A stretch of DNA of 64,000 nt from Watersipora subatra (Eukaryota; Bryozoa; Gymnolaemata; Cheilostomatida; Watersiporidae), in the NCBI RefSeq assembly GCF_963576615.1, contig NC_088711.1, positions 63,025,248 through 63,089,247 on the forward strand, given 5' to 3'. The notes below the pieces were generated by a model. The model was not told where the DNA came from and ran no database searches. It saw only the letters and a list, made by a program, of their open reading frames with translations. The position numbers and the translations under genes were made by a program. Shown here piece by piece: positions 13,401 through 23,641 of this stretch; within the stretch, counting starts at the first letter, position 1; each line of letters begins with the position of its first letter.

Positions 13401-16400
13401 TTTTCCAGCTCAGCTGCTCTCATCTTTGTGAAATAGTAGAACCATATGTAGAGTTATTTCCTCTTGTCAGATCAAGATGCAGGAATGGACAACTTCAACC
13501 ATTTTTTTTATCACTTCACCTTTCGCTGAAAGTGCTTTTTATGTGTAATAGGTATCGTGGAATATCCTATAGCATTTGGCTGTCTATATTTAGTAAATTT
13601 ATTTTAGTTTATCCACTTGGTACTCTTTCCTTTGCTTCTGGCAGTATGGAATTTGAATCAGACTTTATTAAGTTGTAGAAATGATACAAATTAATGCAGT
13701 TGTGATAAGATGTACTTGATAAATTCTTTAGTAATTTTCTAATAAAATTCAGTATTTGTAAGGTTTCTAATAAGTCTAAAAAAAGAAAATAAAATATTCA
13801 TGCAGAATGTTTACCTATAAGGTAATGGAGACCATCTCTAAGTCTTATGTAATAGGCCGGGGCAGAGCCCCTTTTACTCTTGGTATGAATTGGTGGTAAA
13901 AGGATATCGGATTGTAAAAGGTGTCTAAAACTAGGAAGAGTAGCACTAGGAAGAGTAGGAAGGTTTACCAATGCTGTTGTCATTGGCAAACCTTTACGGC
14001 TTTCCTGGTGTAGTGACACAACATCTAGAATAACAGCAAAGGGTAAAGAAAGCCTTTTATGACATAATAGCACTTAGTTAGGTCGAGTAGCAGCAGCGGG
14101 TTTTATAGACTGAGGCATAGAGTGATGCATTAAGCAATAATTTACTTTGTGGGTGTACTAGTCAAAAGGTTACACACGGCAATGTTAGAGTCCACAGTGT
14201 GTTTTCACTTCATCTGGAGGAAACTTACCCATATTAATAGCCATTGCTCCTGCGCCTTCAGGTTTGGTGAGCTACCCACTGAGTTCTATGCCATCAGCAA
14301 AGAAGAGATAAAAAGAGAACAACAGGCTAGGGAAGAAGCTGTGCAGAAGCTTGGTATGCTTAGAACCAAGGCTATGAGAGAACGAGATGAGCTGAGAGAA
14401 CTCAGGAAATATAGGTTGGCTTTTTTCCTTGACGTTATCTATACTTGTCGGTCTACAGTAGTTGTGTGCACTTATATACTACAACAGTGAGTAGGTCACT
14501 GTGTGTGTATTTCTCACTGCTAGTATATTGCATGATTAAATTACTACCACTTGAGGTACATACTTTAGAAAACAGTCTATAAAGCACGATTGGGAAACAA
14601 AGTCTTTTTAAGTTTGAGACAGTTTGAAGCAGTACCAGAAGCATAGCCATCTTGTGAACTGGCGAAGCATATTCCCTTTGCAAAAATACAAAAAATCTAT
14701 CATTCCATTTGAGTATGTCACTTCAGGCACTCTCTACTAGGAGTAGTTCTCCCATACTTTTAAGAGAATTACTTTTACACATTGCATATCATTGGAGTGT
14801 TATACAGTGCTTGGTGGCATTCTTATATTATGTTAGTTTTTTTTCGAGCTAACACCAAGCTGTGCTACAAACACTGTTTAGTGTTGCTAATTGGTTATCA
14901 GACTGACTGTAACCTCAAACCTCTTGAGTTAACCTGTGAAAAGGGGGGTGCTTGTAGCTTCCGCATAAAATTTCGAGACTCTGATGTTATTCAGACACCA
15001 AACTTGTTTAACTACACAAGAACAGTAATTTTTTATGAACTAGTTATAAATACCTAAGAAGGTGAGTTCCATTTGGAGCCTAAATTTTGCAAAAGCACCA
15101 AACACCATCTTGATAACTAGTAATTGCACTGCTTTTGTTGCATCCAGAAAGCACACTTGGAGCAGAGCATAATGGATATTGGTATATTATTCCTCAGTAG
15201 GATGTCACTAGATTAAAAGACCTCTGGAGTTGTTTTTACTGCTTCAGTTATTTTTAGCTACCTGTTAGCAGGAATCAAGCATTGAATGCTGTATAAATGG
15301 ATTATGTACAGTGGCGTTCGCAGAATGCAAGTGTTGATGCTGCTTCCCTTAGTAATATCAGTACGAGTTCAAATCCCATGCGATGCAACCCTTTTTCTGA
15401 CCTCCAACTGTGTCTTCGGACAGAGAGATTATTTAAAATGTTGCCACTTGATCTGATAATATAATATTACTACAGGATGTTAAAGGTAATAGAACAGACC
15501 TTGTCCACTCATGTGCTCATGTGCGACATCACTAATAGCGCCCACATGACTACATATATGGTGCAATAAAGATCAATAAAGATTAGATGCTAGTTAACCT
15601 ATTAAGCCTCTCCTAATCTTTTGTGTTGTAATCTTACTGCGCTAGGATACGCTAGGATGCGGAGGCTACTGCAGCTGTTAGGGGCTGAAGCTGGTTTGAC
15701 TTGCGCTCTTTCAGTTTTTTATTAGAGGAATATTGTCCTCAGTTTACTAGAAGAGATTTGAAGTCAAAGCCTCAGGTTGTCACGAGTATCGCACTTAGTT
15801 GCCGTGTGGTCTAAGAAATCTTTGGTTTAATGCTTAAGCACTTTCACATTCATTTTCTACAGTCAAGTGTGAAAAGTTTTTAGTCAGGCAGCACCTGCAT
15901 TGCATGTCACTCCTTAATGTATACAGAATCAGCTAATAAAGGAGGGTTTAAAAGCTATGCATATTGAGATGATCTGGGAGCAAGGGATGGCTGTTAGCAT
16001 CAATCTCTGGCTAGCTTCTTCAATACTAATTGTTCAGTGCTTGATTTCCACTAAATCATTGCATGTTGAAAAAAGGCTGTTTAGCAAATATTGAAGAATA
16101 TTTGTCATGTTGCAGGTACACACTGTTGAGAATAAGATTTCCAGAAGACATTTACCTGCAAGCCATATTCAAGTCTAATGAAACACTCCAGCATCTTCAG
16201 GGTTATGTGCAAGAGCAACTCGAGTTTGATTGGTTGCCGTTCAGTTTACTCGACCCCCAGGGTCAGAAGCTGAATGAAGAGGAGAAAACTCTCGCTGAGC
16301 TCCACTTGGTGCCGGCTTGCATCGTGAAGTTCAACTATGACAAAGATTTACTGAAAGATGCGCAACAGGGTTCAGGTCGGCCCAGGCATGTCCTTCAGCA

Positions 16401-16437
16401 AGCACTATTGGATCGATTAGAAAATTGGTCTATTTGA
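10420..16437 (+). CDS. UBXN6: UBX domain-containing protein 6 (p97/VCP cofactor)
   Basis: Seven exons: 10420-10624, 10971-11189, 11962-12047, 12545-12714, 12903-13076, 14262-14414 and 16116-16437. All junctions are GT-AG and in phase, giving 442 residues against 441 in human UBXN6. UBXN6 is a cofactor of the ATPase p97/VCP in endolysosomal sorting and ER-associated degradation. The lysine-rich N-terminus (AIKKFFEKKKLDKKFKKAG) matches human MKKFFQEF...IKFKSAG. Residues about 143-240 form the p97-binding PUB domain (DNLLDHPGEEKFRKIRCGN). EEIKREQQAREEAVQKL and LRTKAMRERDE precede the UBX fold at about 336-415. As in the human protein, the UBX loop reads DWLPFSLL and lacks the FPR p97 signature. 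I chose the start at 10420 because an acceptor (TCTTGTTTTAG) lies just upstream, so the in-frame ATG at 10396 is probably intronic. Confidence 0.95.
11330..11510. repeat. Intronic minisatellite, about 26 bp
   Basis: About six imperfect copies of a unit built on CACCACTCATGGGTCTTG and TACAACC, in UBXN6 intron 2. A related stray copy lies at 11725-11760. A different GGGAGTTG-based repetition follows at 11780-11935. Confidence 0.8.
13165..13295. repeat. Intronic minisatellite, about 33 bp x 4
   Basis: Four close copies of a unit containing GCTAGCTAGCAACACGCCC and AATGAGGTCT, in UBXN6 intron 5. The GCTAGCTAGC core is itself palindromic. Confidence 0.85.
15305..15400 (+). repeat. tRNA-derived short repeat fragment
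   Basis: Within UBXN6 intron 6. It carries a B-box-like GAGTTCAAATCCC about 55 bp after a weak A-box-like region, as in other tRNA-headed repeats of this window. Confidence 0.3.
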
Positions 16438-16772
16438 CTCGCGTTATGGAAATATTCTACCTTCACTTCCGGTGCCACACATTAGCTTTCTGTTGAGCAT
16501 TGTAGCCTATTTTTCTACTATTGGCTTATATAAAGCTACTTTCACCATTTTTCTGTTGTAAGTTGTCCTCTCAATGCCTTTATCACAGCGCAATTTCAGA
16601 GTCACTCATTTTGCTTTATGTTCTAATCTACCATCTCAAAGAAATACATGAAAGAAAGTTGCGTAACATTATTAAATACTGAAAGGATAATTCTCAAAAT
16701 TATGTTGCTGCACCACCACTACTGAACTCTGATAGTCACTAATGTGACACTTGCGAGTCTCAAGTTTTGAAG

Positions 16773-19700
16773 CTAGACTAGTGTCACGGATGAGTCATAT
16801 TGCTCTAGCAGTTTCAGTGCTTCTCTCAATGCATCAACATTGTTGTTGACAAGTACTGATGTTTTGATGCTCTGCTCCCAGGTCATGTAGTAGTGTTCTT
16901 GTTTCTTGGTCTCACTGTTGATAACAACATTAAGTTTGCCCATGAGTTGGCTCATGATGTGAGCGTGGAGCCTATCAGATATGACCACCTGAAACAGACA
17001 GCAGCTGATGTATCTCGTCGCCTCTCGCTGACATTAATTAAAGATTACAAACTTGATACTAGTATTAATTGATACTAGTATATACATGCGTATGAGAAAC
17101 CCTACCTTTCCTCTCGCTAGAAAGGCTATCCCTGTCATTGTTCTTAGCTGATGATCTTCCCAGAAATCGCTTGACTGCTGGCCCATCCATTCATCACTCC
17201 AATCTGTTACCTAACACGACCCAAGCTTAACATAACTGGTATATAGTAAGTCCTCATGATCAAACCACGCGGCTTGAGTACATGCATCTCTCACGCAACA
17301 TATGAACCTTTACGTTACTTGTTTGCATGAACAATGGAAAGTTAGTCATACAGTTGATATAAAAGCAAAATACAGTCTATTAATGCTAATAAACTAGCAG
17401 TCAGGTGTAATAACTATGCGCACAGTTATTCCATGATGCGGCAAGGTAGTCCAGTGGTAGTGTGCTTGACTGCAAATATGGATATTTGAGTTTGATTCCT
17501 TTGCAGTGTAATTTTCTTTCCTAACGCTCTTAGCGTGGCTTGGGACAGACACGGCTCTTATTATAGCAATCAAGGTCATAAACAAGGTCATATGAATAGT
17601 CATCATTGTATTAGCAATGCTAGTATTCAGGTCAAGCCAGTTTTATATAAAACTAGAAAATCAGTTAAACATGAAGTAAGTATTATTTGTGTTACTGAAA
17701 TCTATCCATTAAAGACAAGTGCCAGAGCAGTTGGAGGCCAAATGAAGTACTTGGTAATTCAGTTGGTCATGTTATAAAATTATTTTACAGCTAGTTAGTC
17801 AAAAATATATCTGCAAGTTTTGTTTCAAAGTTTGGCAGAAATTTTATGTAATAACGAGTCGCCGCCTCTATGCTGGGTCTTTCAGCAAACAAGCTATGAG
17901 TTGTTGTTTAAAATGAGAACACAACTCTAGTATGGTATAAAAAGCATTAATATGTAAATGACGGATGATTCTTGACTGTTTTTTAGCAGCTTATGAAGCG
18001 AATTCTAGATTTAGTGTTAAGCATTTTAGCTGAGAGTTGTCTATAATAACAATGTTCTGTTTATTCTATTGGTGGAAAGTTATATGAAAAAAGTTGGCTA
18101 AGGAGATAATAGTCATAAAGTAGCCTTTGGGCGGTATCTAAAATGAATATCATTTGAAGAAGATTTGGTTGCAGAGGAGAAATAGTACTTAGTAAGCTGC
18201 CTCTGCAAGGGTATCAAGGATTGGTCAACTAAGCTTTTAATACCAAGATTTTTATACCAGCCATTTGAAAGGTTGGACCAAGTGCTCTCATTTGAAAGGT
18301 TGAACCAAGTGCTCTTATTTGAAAGGTTGAACCAAGTGCTCTCGCATCAGCAAAAAGCGCTAATGATATCTAGTGGTAAATTAATGTTTATATGTTCACC
18401 AACCTGTACTTTGAGATTGGCTGGAAATTCCGGCATTGCATCATTTTGGGATTCCCAATCATTCCTTTTCAGCCATATGATGTCATAAACAGGCACAATG
18501 TTCATTCTTATACTGCCTACAGCAAATGCCGAGTCGGGCGCCAAATAGTTGTGCGTGTTTTTAAAATACTGTTCTGCCAGGTCGTAGGAATATCTGCAAA
18601 TAGGAGAGTTGTAGAAGCAATGACAAGCTTTAAAATCTGGAGGTAACCAAAGAGCTTGCAACACAAGTTACGGACAGTTCTTGGTTGAGCTTTGATAGAC
18701 ATAAACATACATGTGAATACCTCAAAAAATGACAATATGAACATCATTGTTCGTCTCCTACATACAGAGAAGCTTAGTGATTATAAATGAGTTTTTAATA
18801 TTATATTAACGAGTACATAATCTATCATACGTATAAATAGTTATGTCTAGCTGACAAACACTCACCTGTCTCTGAGCACAACATGCACATCTTTATGTTT
18901 CCCGAATATAGCAGCAAATTGTTCGATTTCAGTGCATGGCGCTATTGGGTGGCAAACGCTGATTGGAAATACCATGATGCGATTATTGGGAAAACCTTCT
19001 ACTGTAATTGTTGTTACAAATTCATGAGAAGGATGGCCTATATAACCTGCGCCTTGAATCAACACAACCTGAAAATACATTTAAAATTTTTTACAGAAAA
19101 GTCTTACGATTGGCTACCTAAAGGAGATCAAAAGTCAGCAAGTTGCCGAAAGTACTAAGAGCATTTGTTCTATCTCACGAAACAAACTGCAATAAATTGT
19201 TTACCTATCGTGAGTTATGAAAGAAAAACAGCACCTGTGCTAGCTGCCATATATCATTGCAAGTATTCTATGGAATAATTCAAACCCTTTACTAGATAGT
19301 CAAAGATTGCATCACATAAAGCAACTTCAAAGTCAGCATGTTGCATTCACAGCTTCTGATATGTTTAAACCTCCCATGTATTTGTCTCTTTATGGCTAAT
19401 GCTATACATATTCAGATAGTTGTGCTAATAACACAGATATAAGCCAGACACTTCATACCATTCATAACTAGCTAATAAAAAGGGTGTCATAAAATGTTTT
19501 GTAATGAATGGAAACCAACCAGTTCAGGGTCATCTTTATTGATTTTGCTAAAATCACACTCTCTTCCAGGATAGAAGCAGTGATAGATGAGTTCAATACC
19601 CATCCTCTGCAAGATTCGTCGTTGACCAATTGTGATCAGGTGGTCTCCTTTGTTGAACCATTGGAAAACATTGACTAGTACAGCTTTCTTGTATTTGCCT

Positions 19701-22700
19701 GCAAGCACCCAGAGTTGTCTTCTTTTTAAGTTGTATTTTAGAATGTGATAAGTGAAGGCATAAAAAATTATTTATTAATTTTAGACAAATTTTTTTGTTT
19801 TCAGTATTATGTGCTACAGTCAATAGATTGTCTATGAACTAGACTTAAAAACTGAAGTCTACATGCAGTGGGTATCCCACTCTATAAATTGAACTATAGT
19901 CTTTGCAAATTGGACTACAGACTTCAGGTTCTGCAACAGTTGAGTTGGTCAATAGGTGTAAAAGCACAAGAAATGCTTTTAGTTAAATTGTTGGCAGTAG
20001 TATTTAAGATTAGATGATTTTCTTCTTACACAAATCAAATCATTTGAAAAACTAAGTAAAGATACACACTTGCTCACCGACCTGTAACCATGTATCATGA
20101 GGGTGCCATACATGTAAGTAGAGTTTAACCTCATTTGCTGGACACCAGTCAGTATATAAGATCTAGTAAGTAAGCTTGACTTTTTTAATCTGTTCAACTG
20201 ATACTATAATAGCTCATCATGAATAGGCGATGCTATTTATTAGCATCGACCGCTGAGGATCTGACTTTAGCCCTAGGATATTATCCGCAGACGGATCATT
20301 ACGACAAGCTGGTAAACTTTGTTTGCAAAATCAACTTTTTAAAAAGTATCTGGTGAAAGCAGCAGAGGTCTTCACGGTTTGATACACACATCACATTTTT
20401 TAAGACAGAGAGTGATACCCCCTAGAAACAGAGAGTGATGTTTCCTAGAAATGTACACTTACTGTGTATAGAGACAGCACACTGTACTCCAATATTTTAG
20501 TAGATTCTTTAAACATTAAGTAAATGAGATCATAGTAAGTTGATAGATTCATATGACGAGTGAGTTTAGATTTGGACAAATACGTGTGAATGTGGCATTA
20601 CGTTACCATATAACTTACTAATGCTGGCGGACTGATTGTAACAAGGCTAGAGTTACATCACATGCATGTCTTACCAATGATGTGGGTGAACACTTGCTGA
20701 TGTACCTCGTATGCTGCCTTTATCAGGGTGTTTGTGTCTTTTGCACGGATAGAATTGCTGTTAGCTTTTGTAGGATTTTTATAAGCATTTATCGCCTGCA
20801 AGATAACATTTTCTGCTACAATTTTTACACGTGTGTTGATTCAGTTCATTGTGAAGACTCTTGAAATGAAGGCATTATTTTAACACAGTTCAACTTCACC
20901 AAACTTTCCTAACAAGAATTTGTCTATGGCCATTTTTAACACTTTTAGTCTCAGACACCTTTAATCTATAATCTTTAGTACTTCAAAAAGTATTTATTAA
21001 GCAGACTATGCTCGTGTTGTACCGAGTGTACTTGTGTTGGACTGAGGTATCGGCCTTCTCTCTTATGCCAACTAATGAAGGTTTAAACGGCTATTATTAG
21101 AATGACATATTTTCTAATTTATAAATGGAGAAGACAAAAACACTGAAGAACAAATAACCAGCATATCTTTAAGTTGGCAGAAGACAAAAATGAGATCCGA
21201 TGAGTTGTTAGCCAGCCCTAATGATCAAATGTTAACAGGTCAGCAGGCTATGACAGCTCTTTTGGTAAGCTATCATAAAGTATACACATCTACATATGTT
21301 GGTGATTATATCAAACAATCTATAGCTTTGAACTTTTATGACAAGCACAAGTGTAGACTATTTGTAACTATCTACAACAGAATAGAAGCTCAAATATTTT
21401 TCAATTAAATGGATGTATGTGAGTGAAGATGGTTTCACTAACTTGAGCAAAGTGAAAAATCTAAGTTTTACGTCTAATATATAAACGATAGATTTTTTCC
21501 AGATGAAAACTAAAACAATTAGTCTACCACATTCAGTATAGTATAACATAATTTAAAAGTTTTTTATTTAACATTTTTATATATAACTTTTAAAACGGGT
21601 CTATTAAAAAAGTCAAAGGTAGTTAGTTATCAGTTAATCAACTCCTAAACATTAAAAATTCCAAAACACAAATGTGCAAAGATAAATTTATAATTTTTTT
21701 CTCTTCGCACATTTCAAAAAGATTTAAAATTATACATACCATGTTTGGCACATCTCCAACCTGTTGCACAGCCTTAGACATCACTTCATGTCTCTGCTGT
21801 AGTGTTTCTTTAATTGCAAGAGGAGGTAACTTTACTCTGATTTGATTATCGTTAGGGGAGGAAAGCGGTGGCAGAACGGAGAAGAGAATAACAACTGCAG
21901 TCACTACCACAACCAGGCTCAAGGAAGCATTCGTATCTAAACATAAATTCAGTCAAAATGTTTGCATATCGTAAATAAAGAACTACATTTATGGAAGAAA
22001 GAAATGACATTTCTCAAATACTAAAGCGTATTTTTATGTCTATTAAGATGTTAGATGTCTACGGTGTTCAGTGTACACAGTATCCACCGAGTCCACCGTG
22101 TTCACAGTGTTCATAGAGTTAACGGGCACCCACATGGTGTACATAGTGCAGTGGGTGTCCATGGTGTACAAGGCGTTCACGGTGTTCAGTGTCTGAAAGT
22201 TTGTTGCCTTGTTCAGCTTCTAGCAATTTTTTTTAATTCTATTTTTCTTCTTAAATTACTATCGTAAACATGTGCTGTCACTCTATCCTCACATGCTGTC
22301 ACTCTATCCTCACATGCTGTCACTCTATCCTCACATGCTGTCACTCTATCCTCACATGCTGTCACTCTATCCTCACATGCTGTCACTCTATCCTCACATG
22401 CTGTCACTCTATCCTCACATGCTGCCACTCTATCCTCACATGCTGTCACTCTATCCTCACATGCTGTCACTCTATCCTCACATGCTGTCACTCTATCCTC
22501 ACATGCTGTCACTCTATCCTCACATGCTGTCACTCTATCCTCACATGCTGTCATTCAGGCCTCCAAGGTGCTTAAATTTCAAGACTAAAATATGATATTT
22601 TAGAACTTTGTGAAATTATGCGAAATTAACATTAAATTTTTGTGCAACATGTAAATGTAACATACCTTTAAAACGACACAATTTGGGAAACAGGTAAATG

Positions 22701-23641
22701 ATGAGGCCAATCAGCATAACTCCTCCAAGAAGCCAATTGGTCGAACTCACGATAGTTTGTCCAATCAAGAAGAAGGTCAATGCCACAAGAATTCGTTTAA
22801 GCAGGTTGAAAGTAGCGTGACCCACGACAGAGGTGTACTTTAATATCACACACGTAGAAATGATTGTGTAAGTAACATGAAAAGCTGCTGAAAAGAGGCT
22901 GGACATCCAGCCAAATGTGAAAGGAAATTTTGCAGTCAGTAGCAATGTTGCTGCAGCAGATGCGATGATTCCGGAAGCTACCATGCTGGCCGTTTGTAGT
23001 ATCTCAAGTTTGCTCCTCATACTTGCTGCATCTCTTTGTAGCATTTTAAGGTTTATATTTCTCACTCCAAAAAGAATGTTAGAAACAAAGGCCATCGATA
23101 ATCCATAGAGGGCGCCTGATCGCAAAGACGGCTGCCAAACGAAGCCTACAGCGCCCATTACTACCAATGGCAGTGATACTACAATGTGTGACTGTAATTT
23201 CGTTCCGATTAGCATCGACGTAAGCACCGCTGTCGTTATTGGTTCAAATGCTTTAATAGTAAATGCTGAGCCTGTATTTACAAATGCAATACTAGCATTT
23301 GTTGCTAGTGTGGCGAGAGCGTGGCATGTGTATAGAGATATCCGGCATGGCTCAACTTTCTCTTCAGCCAATGGAGAACTGTCCTGAGAGACCATAGCCT
23401 CAGTACCAACCCAGCTTTGGCCGACTCCACGATCAAGTAGATATATGGCCAATCGGAGTACGACTGCTCCTACCACGAGTTGCACAAGAGTGAGCAACAG
23501 GACAGACATCCATTGCTCACTGATATCAGGGGAAGCAGACGACTGTATAGCTGTACGAGCAAATAAGTGAGCGCAGAAGGAAAACAGAGTCCATGTGGTG
23601 AACCAGAAACCACCGTAGAATACTCTAGAGAGCTCAGCCAT
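16773..23641 (-). CDS. Fused phosphate-translocator-type transporter and polysaccharide pyruvyl transferase
   Basis: Seven minus-strand exons: 23641-22666, 21936-21740 (or 21736), 19698-19520, 19068-18866, 18593-18404, 17210-17106 and 16988-16773, about 689 residues in all. Exon 1 encodes a ten-helix transporter. It ends at AAAG then GTATGT in phase 1, and the next exon starts in the complementary phase (G+AT gives Asp). That exon has no in-frame ATG before its membrane helix (LSLVVVVTAVVILFSVLPPL), so it needs an upstream exon, and exon 1 supplies one in frame. All later junctions match in phase except exon 2 to 3: the strong donor after ATG is phase 0 while exon 3 needs phase 1, so either the weaker GTATAA donor 4 nt on is used or a small exon is missed. 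If exon 1 is not spliced, the transporter instead ends 16 codons later at 22616. Proposed job: PEP import into the Golgi coupled to pyruvylation of glycans. A likely 5' UTR acceptor (GCTTTTTAG) lies just before the ATG. Confidence 0.62.
17390..17640 (+). repeat. tRNA-like dispersed repeat
   Basis: It contains GGTAGTCCAGTGGTAGTGTG (A-box type) and TTTGAGTTTGATTCCT (B-box type), after GCACAGTTATTCCATG. Closely similar modules lie inside the repeats at 36900-38176. It falls between exons of the fused glycan gene. Confidence 0.45.
18267..18350. repeat. Minisatellite, about 27 bp x 3
   Basis: Direct copies of a unit containing TTTGAAAGGTTGAACCAAG followed by TGCTCT, in an intron of the fused glycan gene. 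Confidence 0.8.
20212..20560 (+). repeat. Dispersed non-coding repeat, copy A
   Basis: About 350 bp, alignable along its length with 27326-27670. Shared landmarks are CATCATGAATAGGC, AGCCCTAGGATATT, CACACTGTACTCCAATATTT and GATCATAG. There is no coding capacity and no clear terminal repeats. Copy A is in an intron of the fused gene. Confidence 0.75.
22060..22200. repeat. Degenerate GTGTTCA/TCCA minisatellite
   Basis: Imperfect short units of the type GGTGTTCAGTG, TCCACCGTG and GGTGTACA, next to the cleaner 21-bp array in the same intron. Confidence 0.5.
22270..22552. repeat. 21-bp minisatellite, about 13 copies
   Basis: Head-to-tail copies of a 21-bp unit ending TCACTCTATCCTCACATG, with one visible variant copy. 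Both strands are open, which gives false frames. The array lies in the 729-nt intron that joins the transporter exon to the transferase exons. Confidence 0.95.
22666..23641 (-). other. TPT/PPT-type transporter module of the fused gene
   Basis: A single exon of 325 codons with about ten hydrophobic segments. It matches the triose-phosphate/PEP translocator branch of the drug/metabolite transporter superfamily rather than the typical nucleotide-sugar branch. Visible matches are FTIKAFEPI (residues about 127-135), SNILFGVRNINLK (187-199) and HATFNLLKRILV (about 275-286). The Lys-Arg pair at 282-283 and the Lys at 130 sit where plastid translocators bind the substrate phosphate, as far as I recall the solved structures. 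The substrate is inferred, not shown. Kozak context is good (AAAGATGG). Confidence 0.88.

Larger units (their letters stand above)
16773..21936 (-). other. Pyruvyl transferase module of the fused gene
   Basis: This half begins with an uncleaved-looking membrane helix, then a stem, then the polysaccharide pyruvyl transferase fold (Pfam PS_pyruv_trans type). Visible signatures in order are FQWFNKGDHLITIGQRRIL, VVLIQGAGYIGH (in the place of the usual GGGN motif), RIMVFPIS, FGKHKDVHVVLRD, APDSAFAVG, DWSDEWMGQQ, and the C-terminal VVISDRLHAHIMSQLMGK. The family transfers the pyruvyl group of PEP to a sugar, often 4,6 on galactose. The R-L-H triad of SDRLHAH corresponds to the residues reported as important in yeast Pvg1. 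The exon at 17106-17210 is only 35 codons and was found from splice phase and family expectation. Confidence 0.9.

Noticed and set aside
22213-22595. Open frames on both strands across the 21-bp array
   Set aside because: Pure tandem-repeat translation; the region behaves as an intron.
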